The notes under the pieces were generated by a model. The model searched no databases. It was given only the letters and a program-made list of their open reading frames with translations, and was not told the origin of the DNA. Positions 8,903 through 16,718 of a DNA stretch of 64,000 bases are shown piece by piece; within the stretch, counting starts at the first letter, position 1, and each line of letters starts with the position of its first letter. Position numbers and translations under genes: made by a program. This DNA comes from Nocardiopsis sp. FR4 (GTDB lineage Bacteria > Actinomycetota > Actinomycetes > Streptosporangiales > Streptosporangiaceae): NCBI RefSeq assembly GCF_009830945.1, contig NZ_ML776455.1:210408-274407 (forward strand), in the 5' to 3' direction.

Positions 8903-10597
8903 ATGATCCATGTGCGGAGGCTCGTGTCACGTCTACGGATTAGGCGGAGACTCGCAGAACGCCTTCGGTTGAGGGCCAATGCCAGGTGTGCCGCCTCCAT
9001 CGCCGAATCGACGCCCGGAGTGTCCCCCGTCACCTGGCGCGGTGAGTCGCTGTGCGGGCGGCGCGTGGACGGTTTCACCGCCAAGGACGCCGCGGAGTCC
9101 AACCTCCGCCTCGTGACCGGAGTCCTGGAGGCAGGCGGTATCGACTACTTCCTGGTCCCGGGCAAGAACAGGACGGGCCACTGCGTCGGTGTGGCGCGTG
9201 GCGACCGCGATCGGTTCCTCGCTCTGGTCGCGGAGCGTCACGGTTCCGGCCCCCTTCTGGTGGGTGTGCCCAAGGGAGGCGGCAGGATGACCCAGATCTC
9301 CTTCGCCTCGGGGCGGATTCCGCGCTCTGACGTTCTGCGTTTCTGCGAGCTGCGGCTGGGCGCCCGGGGACAGGTACTCGGGGGCTACGAACTCGGCTGC
9401 GACGTGGAGTTCTGGCGCGACGGTTCGGAACTGGTGGGAGAGGGGGGGAACTCCTTCCTGAAACGGCTCCGGATTCAGGACGGAGAAGAGGTGCTGAGGG
9501 GGGCCCTGGTGGCACCCCGGCACAACCGCGTCGCTGACATGCTCCCCCAGGACATGCGGAAACCGGCGTGGGCGGAGGTCGGAGCACGGCAGATCCCGAC
9601 CTTCGAGGTCTTCACCGCGACCACCCCCGAGGACGTCACCTTCCCGATCGATGTCGTCTACACCTGGGTGGACGGCCAGGAACCCGCTCTGCGGGAGAAG
9701 CGCGCCCGCTATCTGCCCGAGGAGAAACGGGACGTCGCCCCGTGGGAGTTCGGTGAGTCCCGGTACACGAGTCATGACGAGTTGAAGTACTCGTTGCGGT
9801 CCCTGGAGATGTACGCGCCGTTCGTGCGCAACGTCTACATCGTCACCGACGGGCAGACCCCGTCCTGGCTGGACACCTCCCAGGACCGCGTACGTGTGGT
9901 GGACCACCGCGAGATCTTCCCCGAGGACGCCCTGCCGGTGTTCAACTCCCACGCGATCGAGACCCGCCTGCACCACATCCCGGGCCTGTCCGAGCACTAC
10001 CTCTACCTCAACGACGACGTGTTCTTCGGCCGCCCCGTCACCCCCCAGCACTTCTTCCACGGCAACGGCATCATCAAGGTCCCCGTCTCACCGTTCAAGA
10101 TCTCCCTGGGCTCAGGTGCTCCTGGGGCCACCGCTCCCAACGCGGCGGGGGGCAACGTCCGCGCGTTGCTCCACAGGAGCCGGGGGAGCTTCGTCACTCA
10201 GCGCTTCCTTCACACTCCGCATCCGCAGCGGAAATCGGTGCTCAGCGAGATCGAGCGGGAGTTCTCCGCTGACTTCGCCCGTACGACGCGCTCCCGCTTC
10301 CGGTCGGCCAGCGACATCGCCCCCGTCTCCATGGCCCACCACTACGCCATGATCACCGGTCGGGGGGTGAGTGGTAAGTACCGTTACCGCTACCTCGACA
10401 TAGCGGGGGAGAAGGCGGAGGGGCAGTTCCGCGAACTGGAACGCGACAGGTCCTACGACCTGTTCTGTGTCAACGACGTCGACTCCGACAACCGACAGAG
10501 GCGGAGAATGCGGGAGTTCCTGGAGGGCTACTTCCCCTTTGCCGCCTCCTGGGAGGGAGCACACCGCTTCGGACAACGGTCCGACCTGGCGGCGTGA
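8903..10597 (+). CDS. Stealth-family sugar-phosphate transferase (B)
   Basis: A 564-residue paralogue of gene A. It has a basic N-terminus (residues 3-25, Arg-rich), a variable N-terminal half, and Stealth CR1 DVVYTWVDGQEP near 250. CR2 and CR3 are identical in sequence to gene A, and CR4 (RFRSASDIAPVSMAHHY) is near 475. ATG 8903 is the first start, with a modest purine stretch upstream. Expected role: transfer of a sugar phosphate onto a surface polymer. The DNA of 9758-10092 is an exact inverted copy of 7117-7451. Downstream lie a teichoic-acid-type polymerase relic and galE, consistent with a cell-wall glycopolymer locus. Confidence 0.9.
   Translation: MIHVRRLVSRLRIRRRLAERLRLRANARCAASIAESTPGVSPVTWRGESLCGRRVDGFTAKDAAESNLRLVTGVLEAGGIDYFLVPGKNRTGHCVGVARGDRDRFLALVAERHGSGPLLVGVPKGGGRMTQISFASGRIPRSDVLRFCELRLGARGQVLGGYELGCDVEFWRDGSELVGEGGNSFLKRLRIQDGEEVLRGALVAPRHNRVADMLPQDMRKPAWAEVGARQIPTFEVFTATTPEDVTFPIDVVYTWVDGQEPALREKRARYLPEEKRDVAPWEFGESRYTSHDELKYSLRSLEMYAPFVRNVYIVTDGQTPSWLDTSQDRVRVVDHREIFPEDALPVFNSHAIETRLHHIPGLSEHYLYLNDDVFFGRPVTPQHFFHGNGIIKVPVSPFKISLGSGAPGATAPNAAGGNVRALLHRSRGSFVTQRFLHTPHPQRKSVLSEIEREFSADFARTTRSRFRSASDIAPVSMAHHYAMITGRGVSGKYRYRYLDIAGEKAEGQFRELERDRSYDLFCVNDVDSDNRQRRRMREFLEGYFPFAASWEGAHRFGQRSDLAA
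9758..10092. repeat. 335-bp perfect inverted repeat, right arm
   Basis: Exact reverse complement of 7117-7451; the arms are 2,306 bases apart. Crossing-over between the arms would invert the whole interval and exchange the N-terminal halves of the two Stealth genes in frame. Confidence 0.9.
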
Positions 10598-10640
10598 CTC
10601 CCCAGCCGGGGAAGCCGGCCGCGAGCGGCTGCCGCCGACA

Positions 10641-10997
10641 CCGGACCCCTACGTCCTCCCCGAACGGGACCCGTGCGGTGGGACGGACATCCTCGTCACG
10701 GACCACTCGTCGCTGATGTTCGACTTCGCCAACACCGGCCGTCCGATGCTGTTCTTCACCTACGATCTCGAGGACTACCGGGACAACCTCCGCGGGTTCT
10801 GCTCCGACTCCGGGGAGACGGCCCCCGGCCCGCTGCTGCGCACATCGGACGAGGCCATCGAGTCCATCCGCGGGATCGACGGGGTCCGGGCGTCGTACGC
10901 TGAGCGCTACCGGGCGTTCGTGGACCAGTTCTGCCCCCTGGACGACGGCAAGGCCGCGTCCCGGGTCGTCGAGAGGGTCTTCGGCGAGCTCCTCTGA
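10641..10997 (+). pseudogene. C-terminal relic of a CDP-glycerol glycerophosphotransferase (TagF-like)
   Basis: The frame ending at 10997 reads TDILVTDHSSLMFDFANTG, then RPMLFFTYDLEDYRDNLRGF, and ends with an FCPLDDGKAASRVVERVF-type tail. That is the last 100 or so residues of TagB/TagF-type poly(glycerophosphate) polymerases, normally 380-plus residues or fused to glycosyltransferase domains. Nothing upstream of about 10640 matches the family; it runs straight into the stop of Stealth gene B at 10597. The polymerase body has been lost, probably when the Stealth gene arrived or recombined. The gap 10998-11067 holds a weak hairpin (arms 11019-11025 and 11036-11042). Confidence 0.75.
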
Positions 10998-11067
10998 GCC
11001 GGACGGGTCCGGTGGGACGGGCCGCTCCGCGCGGGGCGGCCCCACGAGACGTAAGGAGGCAAGGGCT

Positions 11068-12078
11068 GTGCGGATCCTGCTGACCGGAGGGGCCGGGTAC
11101 ATCGGTTCCCACACCGCGGTCGAGTTGGCCGGACGGGGCCATCAGGTGGTCGTCCTCGACAACCTGGTGAACAGCAGCGCCGAGGCCGTGCGCCGGGTCG
11201 AGAAGATCACGGGGACCCAGATCCCGTTCGTCGTCGGCGACTGCACCGACAGCGACGTCGTCGAGAGGGTCCTCGCCGAGCACGGCGTCGACGCCGTCGT
11301 GCACTTCGCCGGGCTCAAGGCGGTCGGCGAGTCCGTGAGCCAGCCGCTGCGCTACTACCGCAACAACCTGGACGCCCTGCTCACCCTGGCCGAGGCGATG
11401 GACCGGGCGGGCGTGCGCGACCTGGTGTTCAGCTCCTCGGCCACGGTCTACGGGGACCCGGAGAACGTGCCGATCCCCGAGGGCAGCGCCCTGCGGGTGA
11501 CCAACCCCTACGGTGCGACCAAGCTGTTCGGCGAGCGGATCCTGGAGGACCTGGCCGCCGCCTCGTCCGACTGGCGGATCACCGTGCTGCGGTACTTCAA
11601 CCCGGTGGGAGCCCACCCCAGCGGGCTGATCGGGGAGGACCCCAACGACATCCCCAACAACCTCTTCCCCTACATCTCCAAGGTCGCGGCGGGCCGCCTG
11701 CCCGAGCTCACGGTCTTCGGGGACGACTACGGCACCCCGGACGGGACCGGTGTGCGGGACTACCTGCACGTGGTGGACCTGGCCAGGGGCCACGTCGCCG
11801 CGCTCGACCACCTGGCCGACCAGCGGGGGTTCCGGGCGTTCAACCTGGGCACCGGCCGGGGGACCTCCGTCCTGGAGGCGATCCGCGCCTTCGAGGAGGC
11901 GTGCGGCCGCCCGATCCCCTTCCGGGTGGGGCCGCGCCGCGACGGCGACATCGCGACCTGTTTCGCCGACCCGGAACTGGCCAACCGGGAACTGGGCTGG
12001 CGCGCCGAGCACACGGTCGCCGAGGCGTGCGCCGACGCCTGGCGCTGGCAGTCGGCCAACCCCGACGGCTACCGCTGA
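11068..12078 (+). CDS. galE: UDP-glucose 4-epimerase
   Basis: Interconverts UDP-glucose and UDP-galactose with bound NAD, supplying galactosyl donors. The 336 residues match the family. The Rossmann motif GGAGYIGS is near residues 7-14, the catalytic Ser lies in SSSATVYG near 121-128, and the Tyr/Lys pair is in NPYGATK near 146-152. The GTG start at 11068 follows a strong GTAAGGAGG site. It is the last intact gene of the surface-carbohydrate region and is followed by a hairpin terminator. Its neighbours suggest it feeds wall-polymer synthesis; a Leloir-pathway role is also possible. Confidence 0.93.
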   Translation: MRILLTGGAGYIGSHTAVELAGRGHQVVVLDNLVNSSAEAVRRVEKITGTQIPFVVGDCTDSDVVERVLAEHGVDAVVHFAGLKAVGESVSQPLRYYRNNLDALLTLAEAMDRAGVRDLVFSSSATVYGDPENVPIPEGSALRVTNPYGATKLFGERILEDLAAASSDWRITVLRYFNPVGAHPSGLIGEDPNDIPNNLFPYISKVAAGRLPELTVFGDDYGTPDGTGVRDYLHVVDLARGHVAALDHLADQRGFRAFNLGTGRGTSVLEAIRAFEEACGRPIPFRVGPRRDGDIATCFADPELANRELGWRAEHTVAEACADAWRWQSANPDGYR

Positions 12079-12085
12079 CCACGGA

Positions 12086-12124
12086 GGGGCGTTGACCGGG
12101 TGCCGGTACGCCGGTCAACGCCCC
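12086..12124 (+). terminator. galE terminator hairpin
   Basis: Bases 12086-12099 pair perfectly with 12111-12124 (14 bp) around an 11-base loop, starting 8 bases after the galE stop. It separates galE from the small reading frame at 12174. Confidence 0.7.
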
Positions 12125-12173
12125 GCCTGTCCCGGGCGTCCTGCCATGGGCGACAAAAGGAGCGAAACGCACC

Positions 12174-12296
12174 ATGGATCTGGACTGGGACACCCCCTAC
12201 GAGGAGGGGGAGGAGTTCTTCTACGACGACGACGGCGCCTTCGGAGTGGGGCTGCCGCCCGGAGCCGACCCTCCGGACCACGGCGAGAACCCGTGA
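12174..12296 (+). CDS. Small acidic 40-residue protein
   Basis: ATG at 12174 opens a 40-codon frame starting MDLDWDTPYEEGEEFFYDDD, strongly acidic, with a Gly/Pro-rich end. An AAAAGGAG site lies about 12 bases upstream. It sits between two strong hairpins (12086-12124 and 12302-12339), which is the expected layout for an independent short transcript. No family is recognised; it could be a small regulator or a protein-binding peptide. The acidic, non-random composition and ribosome site support it, but its length makes coding uncertain. Confidence 0.45.
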   Translation: MDLDWDTPYEEGEEFFYDDDGAFGVGLPPGADPPDHGENP

Positions 12297-12301
12297 CCGA
12301 C

Positions 12302-12339
12302 GGGTGAGGGGCCCGCGCACGCGCGCGGGCCCCTCACCC
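12302..12339. terminator. Perfect 17-bp hairpin
   Basis: Bases 12302-12318 pair perfectly with 12323-12339 around a 4-base loop (acgc). It lies between the small plus-strand frame and the 3' end of the minus-strand permease, so it probably acts in both directions. Confidence 0.8.
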
Positions 12340-12354
12340 CTGTCCCGGCCCCGG

Positions 12355-13899
12355 TCAGTCCCGGACCGCGGCCCGCCGGTCGGGGAAGAGCACGCTCAGG
12401 CCCCAGTGCAGCAGCAGCCCGCTGAACAGCCCCACGACCCAGCCGTAGTCCGCCAGCGGGGCCAGGAACGGGATCAGCCCCTCGGCCGGGAAGGGCCCCG
12501 AGCCCTCGGGGGAGTGCGAACCGCCCACGGCCAGCAGCGCGCCCGCGCCGAAGGCCGCAAGGGCGCGCCAGTTCCACCCGTGCGTGTACCAGTACTCCGA
12601 GCCGCGTTCGTACAGCGCGGGCAGGCTCAGCCGGGTACGGCGCAGCAGCCAGTAGTCGGCGAGCAGGATGCCCGCCACGGTGCCCAGCACGCCGCCGACC
12701 GTGCCCAGCCACGTGAAGATGTAGACGCTCTCGTTCTCCAGCAGCCTCCACGGGAGGATCAGCACGCTGACCAGGCAGGTGACGATCGCCCCGGTGCGGA
12801 AGCTGATCAGCCGCGGTCTGAGGTTGGCCAGGTCGTAGGCCGGGCCGACCAGGTTGGCCGCGATGTTGGTGGAGACCGTGGCCAGCAGCACGACGAAGAC
12901 CGCGAACAACAGGCCGATGCCGCTGTCCATCCGCGCGACCACGTCGATCGGGTTCCACAGGGGTTCGCCGTAGACCGCGGCGGTGCCCGCCGTGACCATG
13001 ACCGCCAGCAGGGAGAACAGCGTCATCGTGGTGGGCAGGCCCAGCGACTGGCCCAGGACCTGGGCGCGCTGGGAGGAGGCGAAGCGGGTGAAGTCGCTGA
13101 TGTTGAGGGTCAGCGTCGCCCAGTAGCCGATCACGCCCATGAGCGAGGGGAAGAACAGCGCCCAGAAGGACGGCCCCCAGTCCAGCGGCTCGCCGGAGCC
13201 CAGGGACAGCATCGCGCCCAGCCCCCCGGCCTCCACGGCCATCCAGGCCAGCAGGGCGACGCCGCCGAGGACCATCAGGGGCGCGGCCCACACCTGGACC
13301 CGGCGCACGCCCTCCATGCCCCACAGGATGATCCCCAGCTGGGCCGCCCAGAACAGGCCGAAGGACAGCCACAGGGTCCACGGGTTGCCGCCGACCACCG
13401 CCGCGCCGGTCCACCCGTCCCCGAACAGGCGTCCGGCCAGGACGTACACGCCCTGGCCGCCCACCCAGGTCTGGATGCCGTACCAGCCGCAGGCGACCGC
13501 CCCGCGCAGCAGCGCGGGCAGGTTCGCGCCCCGCAGGCCGAAGGAGGCGCGCGCGAACACCGGGAAGGGGATGCCGTACCTGGCCCCCGCGTGACCGGTC
13601 AGCACCATCGGCAGCAGCACGACGAGGTTGCCCAGCACCACGGCGAGCATGGCCTGGCGCCAGTCCAGTCCCGCCGCGATCAGCCCGCTGGCCAGGGTCC
13701 AGGCCGGGATGCTGACCGACATGCTCACCCACAGGGCGCTGAAGCTGCCGGTGCCCCAGGTGCGCCGGGACATCGGGACCGGCTGCAGGTCGGAGTTGAC
13801 GAAGGGGCCGTCGGGGAGGGCCGCGTCCTCGGCCAGGGAGACCCGCCCGTCGGGGTGGGTGAGGGCGTCGGGTTCCGCGGAGGGCGGGGCGTGGGTCAC
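12355..13899 (-). CDS. NCS1-family nucleobase/cofactor permease
   Basis: Secondary transporter of the nucleobase:cation symporter-1 family (cytosine, purine, uracil, allantoin, thiamine or related). The 514-residue protein has about twelve hydrophobic helices. A typical N-terminal loop (VNSDLQPVPMSRRTWG, near residue 38) leads into the first helix, and the cytoplasmic loop PFPVFARASFGLRGANLPAL is near 115. The GTG at 13899 is preferred because AAGGTG lies just upstream; the frame stays open to 14256 but loses family similarity. The substrate cannot be told from sequence alone, and no catabolic enzyme is adjacent. Confidence 0.85.
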   Translation of the reverse strand: MTHAPPSAEPDALTHPDGRVSLAEDAALPDGPFVNSDLQPVPMSRRTWGTGSFSALWVSMSVSIPAWTLASGLIAAGLDWRQAMLAVVLGNLVVLLPMVLTGHAGARYGIPFPVFARASFGLRGANLPALLRGAVACGWYGIQTWVGGQGVYVLAGRLFGDGWTGAAVVGGNPWTLWLSFGLFWAAQLGIILWGMEGVRRVQVWAAPLMVLGGVALLAWMAVEAGGLGAMLSLGSGEPLDWGPSFWALFFPSLMGVIGYWATLTLNISDFTRFASSQRAQVLGQSLGLPTTMTLFSLLAVMVTAGTAAVYGEPLWNPIDVVARMDSGIGLLFAVFVVLLATVSTNIAANLVGPAYDLANLRPRLISFRTGAIVTCLVSVLILPWRLLENESVYIFTWLGTVGGVLGTVAGILLADYWLLRRTRLSLPALYERGSEYWYTHGWNWRALAAFGAGALLAVGGSHSPEGSGPFPAEGLIPFLAPLADYGWVVGLFSGLLLHWGLSVLFPDRRAAVRD

Positions 13900-14243
13900 G
13901 GGGCACCTTGGTTTCGATGGAACTGTCAGGGAGGGGCGGGGTGCGGGCCCCACCGACGGTGGAACCCGGAGAGAAGCGCGGAAAAATCCCTTTCTGTCAC
14001 GGTCCGCCGAATATCTTCGCACGTCACACTCGGACGTGACCCGGCACCACCGAGGGACCTCGCGTCCCCCGGACCCCGTCGGCTTCCCTCCGTGACGAAG
14101 CGGTTCCGCGTGGTTGTCGCCGGGTTTCGCCGCCCGTACCCTGGCCGTCCCCCTCCCGTCATGCCCGGGGGCGACCCTGATCCTCGGCCCGGGGCTCCCG
14201 CGGCCCGTCCCCCTCCACCCGCCCGTCCACGTAGGGAGGTCCC
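13900..14243. promoter_or_regulatory. Divergent promoter region, permease versus glycosidase
   Basis: This 344-base gap between divergent starts holds no gene. An AT-richer patch at about 13978-14040 contains a short inverted repeat (acgtc and gacgt, 14020-14038) and is the best place for the permease promoter. TPP-riboswitch-like motifs were looked for and not seen. Confidence 0.4.
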
Positions 14244-15812
14244 GTGCCCCGCTCACACGGAAGGCTCGCCGCCTGGCTGCTCGCGCTGTCCCTCGCCGCC
14301 GTCGCCTGTACGGCTCCGGCCGCGCCGGAGGTTCTCCCGGCCTCCGCCGCCGTGGCCCGGGAGGTCTCCGCCCTCCCCGAGGACTGGTCGGTGCGGGAGG
14401 TCGAGCCGGGCTTCCTGCTCTACGAGGGCGAGGTCGTTCGCGGAGAGGATCCCGCCTGGTCGGTGTCGGTGACCGCGGGGCAGGACTGGCTGGGCTCGCG
14501 AGCCGAGGCGGAGGAGGTCACTGCCAAGCTCGCTGGTCTGGGGTGGGCGGCGGAGGTGGTGGAGATCGCCTGGCCGGAGGCCTTCGTCCAGGCGGGGCTG
14601 GCGCTGGGGTGGAAGGTGGTGTTGCGGGAGCGGTATGCGACCCGGGCCCGGGCCGAGGCGCGCGCCGCCGAGCTCGGCGACGGGGGCTGGCGCGCGTCGG
14701 TGGAGTGGTCGGGCGCCGAGCCCTATGGCGGGTACTCCAGGACCCGGGTGGTGGCGGCCGTCCTGGACCCGGCGGAGTTTCGCGGAAGCGTGGAGGCCAC
14801 CTTCGGGGAGCGGATCGACGCTGCGAGCACGGTCGCGGAGATGGCTCGTGAGGGGGGCGCCCTGTTCGCGGTGAACGGGGGCTACTTCGTGATGGAGGAG
14901 GCCGACGGCGTGCCGGGGACCCCGGCCGGGATCGGTGTCTACGGCGGGCGGCTGGAGAGCGAGGCCGTGGAGGGCCGGGCGGCGGTGGTCCTGGAGGGCG
15001 ACGGGTTGTCGCCCTCGTTCGTGGAGCTGTCCACCGAGGTCACCGTCTCGGTGGACGGGCGGGTGCGTGAGGCGGAGGGGGTCAACCGGGTGCCCGGGGT
15101 GCGGCGCAACTGTGTGGACCCCCGGCGGCCGACCCGGTACCCGTTGCATGACGTGACCTGCCGCCTGGACTCGGAGCTGGTGGTGTTCACGGACGCCTTC
15201 CGCGGTTCCACCCCCGAGACCGGTGGGGTTGAGGCGGTGGCGGACGCGGCGGGTGTGATCACCTCGGTGGGGGCCCCGGGCGCCGAGGTCCCGGCCGGGG
15301 GGCACGTCGTGCAGGGTGTGGGAGGGGCGGCCGCGTGGCTGGAGGAGAGCGCCGAGGTCGGCGAGCGCCTGAGGGTTGACACCCGGGTGGTGGACTCCGG
15401 GGGCGGGGAGCTCGCCCTGGGCGAGGGCACGAGCGTGGTCAACGCGGGTCCGCGGTTGGTGAGCGGTGGCCTGGTGGGTATCGATGCGGAGGTCAACGGG
15501 CTGATCCACCCCGACGATCCCCGTTTCGGGTACGCGTGGGCGTTGCGGGGCAATCCGCGGATGGCGATGGGGGTGGACGGCGCGGGTCGTTTGTTGTTGG
15601 TGGGTGCCTCGGGTCGGGCGCCGGGGGAGAGCGACGGGTTCGGTCTGGAGGCGCTGGCCGGGCTGATGCGGGACCTGGGCGCGGTGGAGGCGGTGGCGTT
15701 GGACGGCGGGGGTTCGGTGTCGATGGTGCTGGACGGCGAACCCGTACTCCTCGGCGTGTCCGCCCGGGGCGAGCGGTCGGTCGGGGACGCCGTCCTCGTG
15801 CGCGCCGGGTGA
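14244..15812 (+). CDS. Phosphodiester glycosidase (NAGPA domain) lipoprotein
   Basis: Predicted extracellular, membrane-anchored hydrolase of the N-acetylglucosamine-1-phosphodiester alpha-N-acetylglucosaminidase family, 522 residues. An N-terminal signal ends in a lipobox, LAAVAC, with Cys 22. Residues about 70-155 look like two SPOR-like peptidoglycan-binding repeats (AEEVTAKLAGLGWAAEVV and ARAEARAAELGDGGWRASVE). The NAGPA domain fills about 165-520, with FAVNGGYF near 210 and VEAVALDGGGSVSMVLDG near 488. GTG 14244 follows GTAGGGAGG. Wall glycopolymers with sugar-phosphate linkages, such as those made by Stealth enzymes, are plausible substrates (inference). Confidence 0.85.
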   Translation: MPRSHGRLAAWLLALSLAAVACTAPAAPEVLPASAAVAREVSALPEDWSVREVEPGFLLYEGEVVRGEDPAWSVSVTAGQDWLGSRAEAEEVTAKLAGLGWAAEVVEIAWPEAFVQAGLALGWKVVLRERYATRARAEARAAELGDGGWRASVEWSGAEPYGGYSRTRVVAAVLDPAEFRGSVEATFGERIDAASTVAEMAREGGALFAVNGGYFVMEEADGVPGTPAGIGVYGGRLESEAVEGRAAVVLEGDGLSPSFVELSTEVTVSVDGRVREAEGVNRVPGVRRNCVDPRRPTRYPLHDVTCRLDSELVVFTDAFRGSTPETGGVEAVADAAGVITSVGAPGAEVPAGGHVVQGVGGAAAWLEESAEVGERLRVDTRVVDSGGGELALGEGTSVVNAGPRLVSGGLVGIDAEVNGLIHPDDPRFGYAWALRGNPRMAMGVDGAGRLLLVGASGRAPGESDGFGLEALAGLMRDLGAVEAVALDGGGSVSMVLDGEPVLLGVSARGERSVGDAVLVRAG

Positions 15813-15826
15813 GCGTCGCCCCTCCG

Positions 15827-16516
15827 TCAGATGCCCAGGTCGACCTCCACCTCGTTGCCGCCGCGGAAGCGCGAGCTCAGCCCGATGTGGGAGATCTCGG
15901 CCGCCGAGGGGACGTCGAAGGCGATGCTGACCCCCACCGGTGAGCCGTCGGCGGGCAGGTCCTGCCACATGGGGGTGCCGAGTTCGAGGGTGGCGCCGTA
16001 GTCCTCCTCTATCCGCTCGCCGGAGACGGTGTACACGTGCTGCTCATCGCGCCAGAACTCGTCCGATCCCGCCGCGGCCACGTCGATGTGCACGATGAGG
16101 TACTCACCGAGGGGCCGGTAGCCGCCGATCTCGTCGGTGACCTCGGTACCGGTGACCGAGAAGACCATGCCGTCGTGTTCGACGGACTCGTTCGGCCCCG
16201 GGGTGTCCGCGGCGGTCGGCGTGCCGCTGGCACCGTCCTCGTTCCCCTCACCCCGGTCGTTGAAGACGAAGGCGATGAGCACCACCATGACGACGCCGAG
16301 GACGAACAGCGTGCCGCAGCCCAGGCCGACCCACAGCCAGGGCGAGGCGCCGCCCGGCCGCTGTGGCGGCGGGGAGCCGGGCCCCTGCGGTCCGAACGGA
16401 GGGGGAGGGGGCCCCATGGGCGGCTGCCCTCCGGCCGGCGGCATTCCGCCGGGCGGCGGGAGCATGGGCGGCGGACCGCCGTGGCGGGGTCCGTGCGGGG
16501 GCGGAGGCTGACTCAT
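15827..16516 (-). CDS. DUF4352-type membrane-anchored protein (first copy)
   Basis: A 229-residue protein. Residues 1-70 are a Pro/Gly/Met-rich cytoplasmic region built from PPPGG-like units. One membrane helix (about 72-98, LFVLGVVMVVLIAFVF) follows, then a short acidic Thr/Pro linker and a beta-rich outer domain (about 125-229) resembling the DUF4352/immunoglobulin-like fold. The start is ATG 16516. A second protein of the same design lies at 33545-34372 in this window. The family is thought to be cell-surface; ligand and role are unknown. Confidence 0.75.
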   Translation of the reverse strand: MSQPPPPHGPRHGGPPPMLPPPGGMPPAGGQPPMGPPPPPFGPQGPGSPPPQRPGGASPWLWVGLGCGTLFVLGVVMVVLIAFVFNDRGEGNEDGASGTPTAADTPGPNESVEHDGMVFSVTGTEVTDEIGGYRPLGEYLIVHIDVAAAGSDEFWRDEQHVYTVSGERIEEDYGATLELGTPMWQDLPADGSPVGVSIAFDVPSAAEISHIGLSSRFRGGNEVEVDLGI

Positions 16517-16637
16517 GGCGGTCCCGGCTTTCTGCTGCGGACGGCGGCACCGTACGGGAGGCGGCGGTCGCGCGCCGCTTCCCTCCAGTGTGGCGGACGG
16601 GGCCGCACCGCACACTGTTCACCACACGGCCCCGACG

Positions 16638-16664
16638 CGGGAGGCCCCGAGCCGGGGCCTCCCG
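16638..16664. terminator. Hairpin after the FAD monooxygenase
   Basis: Bases 16638-16649 pair perfectly with 16653-16664 (12 bp, 3-base loop), about 55 bases beyond the stop of the minus-strand monooxygenase. The remaining bases of 16517-16718 show no gene. Confidence 0.65.
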
Positions 16665-16718
16665 AGCGGCGGTCGGAACCGGTGCTGATCCGCACCGGTA
16701 CGCCGTTGGCCGGCGGGC

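Noticed and set aside
10641-10997. The TagF-like frame as a functional small gene
   Set aside because: It lacks the catalytic His-containing regions and the nucleotide-binding body of the family and has no clear start or ribosome site.
13900-14243. Possible TPP or other riboswitch upstream of the NCS1 permease
   Set aside because: The conserved TPP-type core motifs were not found on the minus strand; only an ordinary promoter-like patch is seen.
12100-14472. Long plus-strand open frame across the NCS1 permease
   Set aside because: Antisense shadow of a recognisable permease and crosses two hairpins and a divergent promoter.
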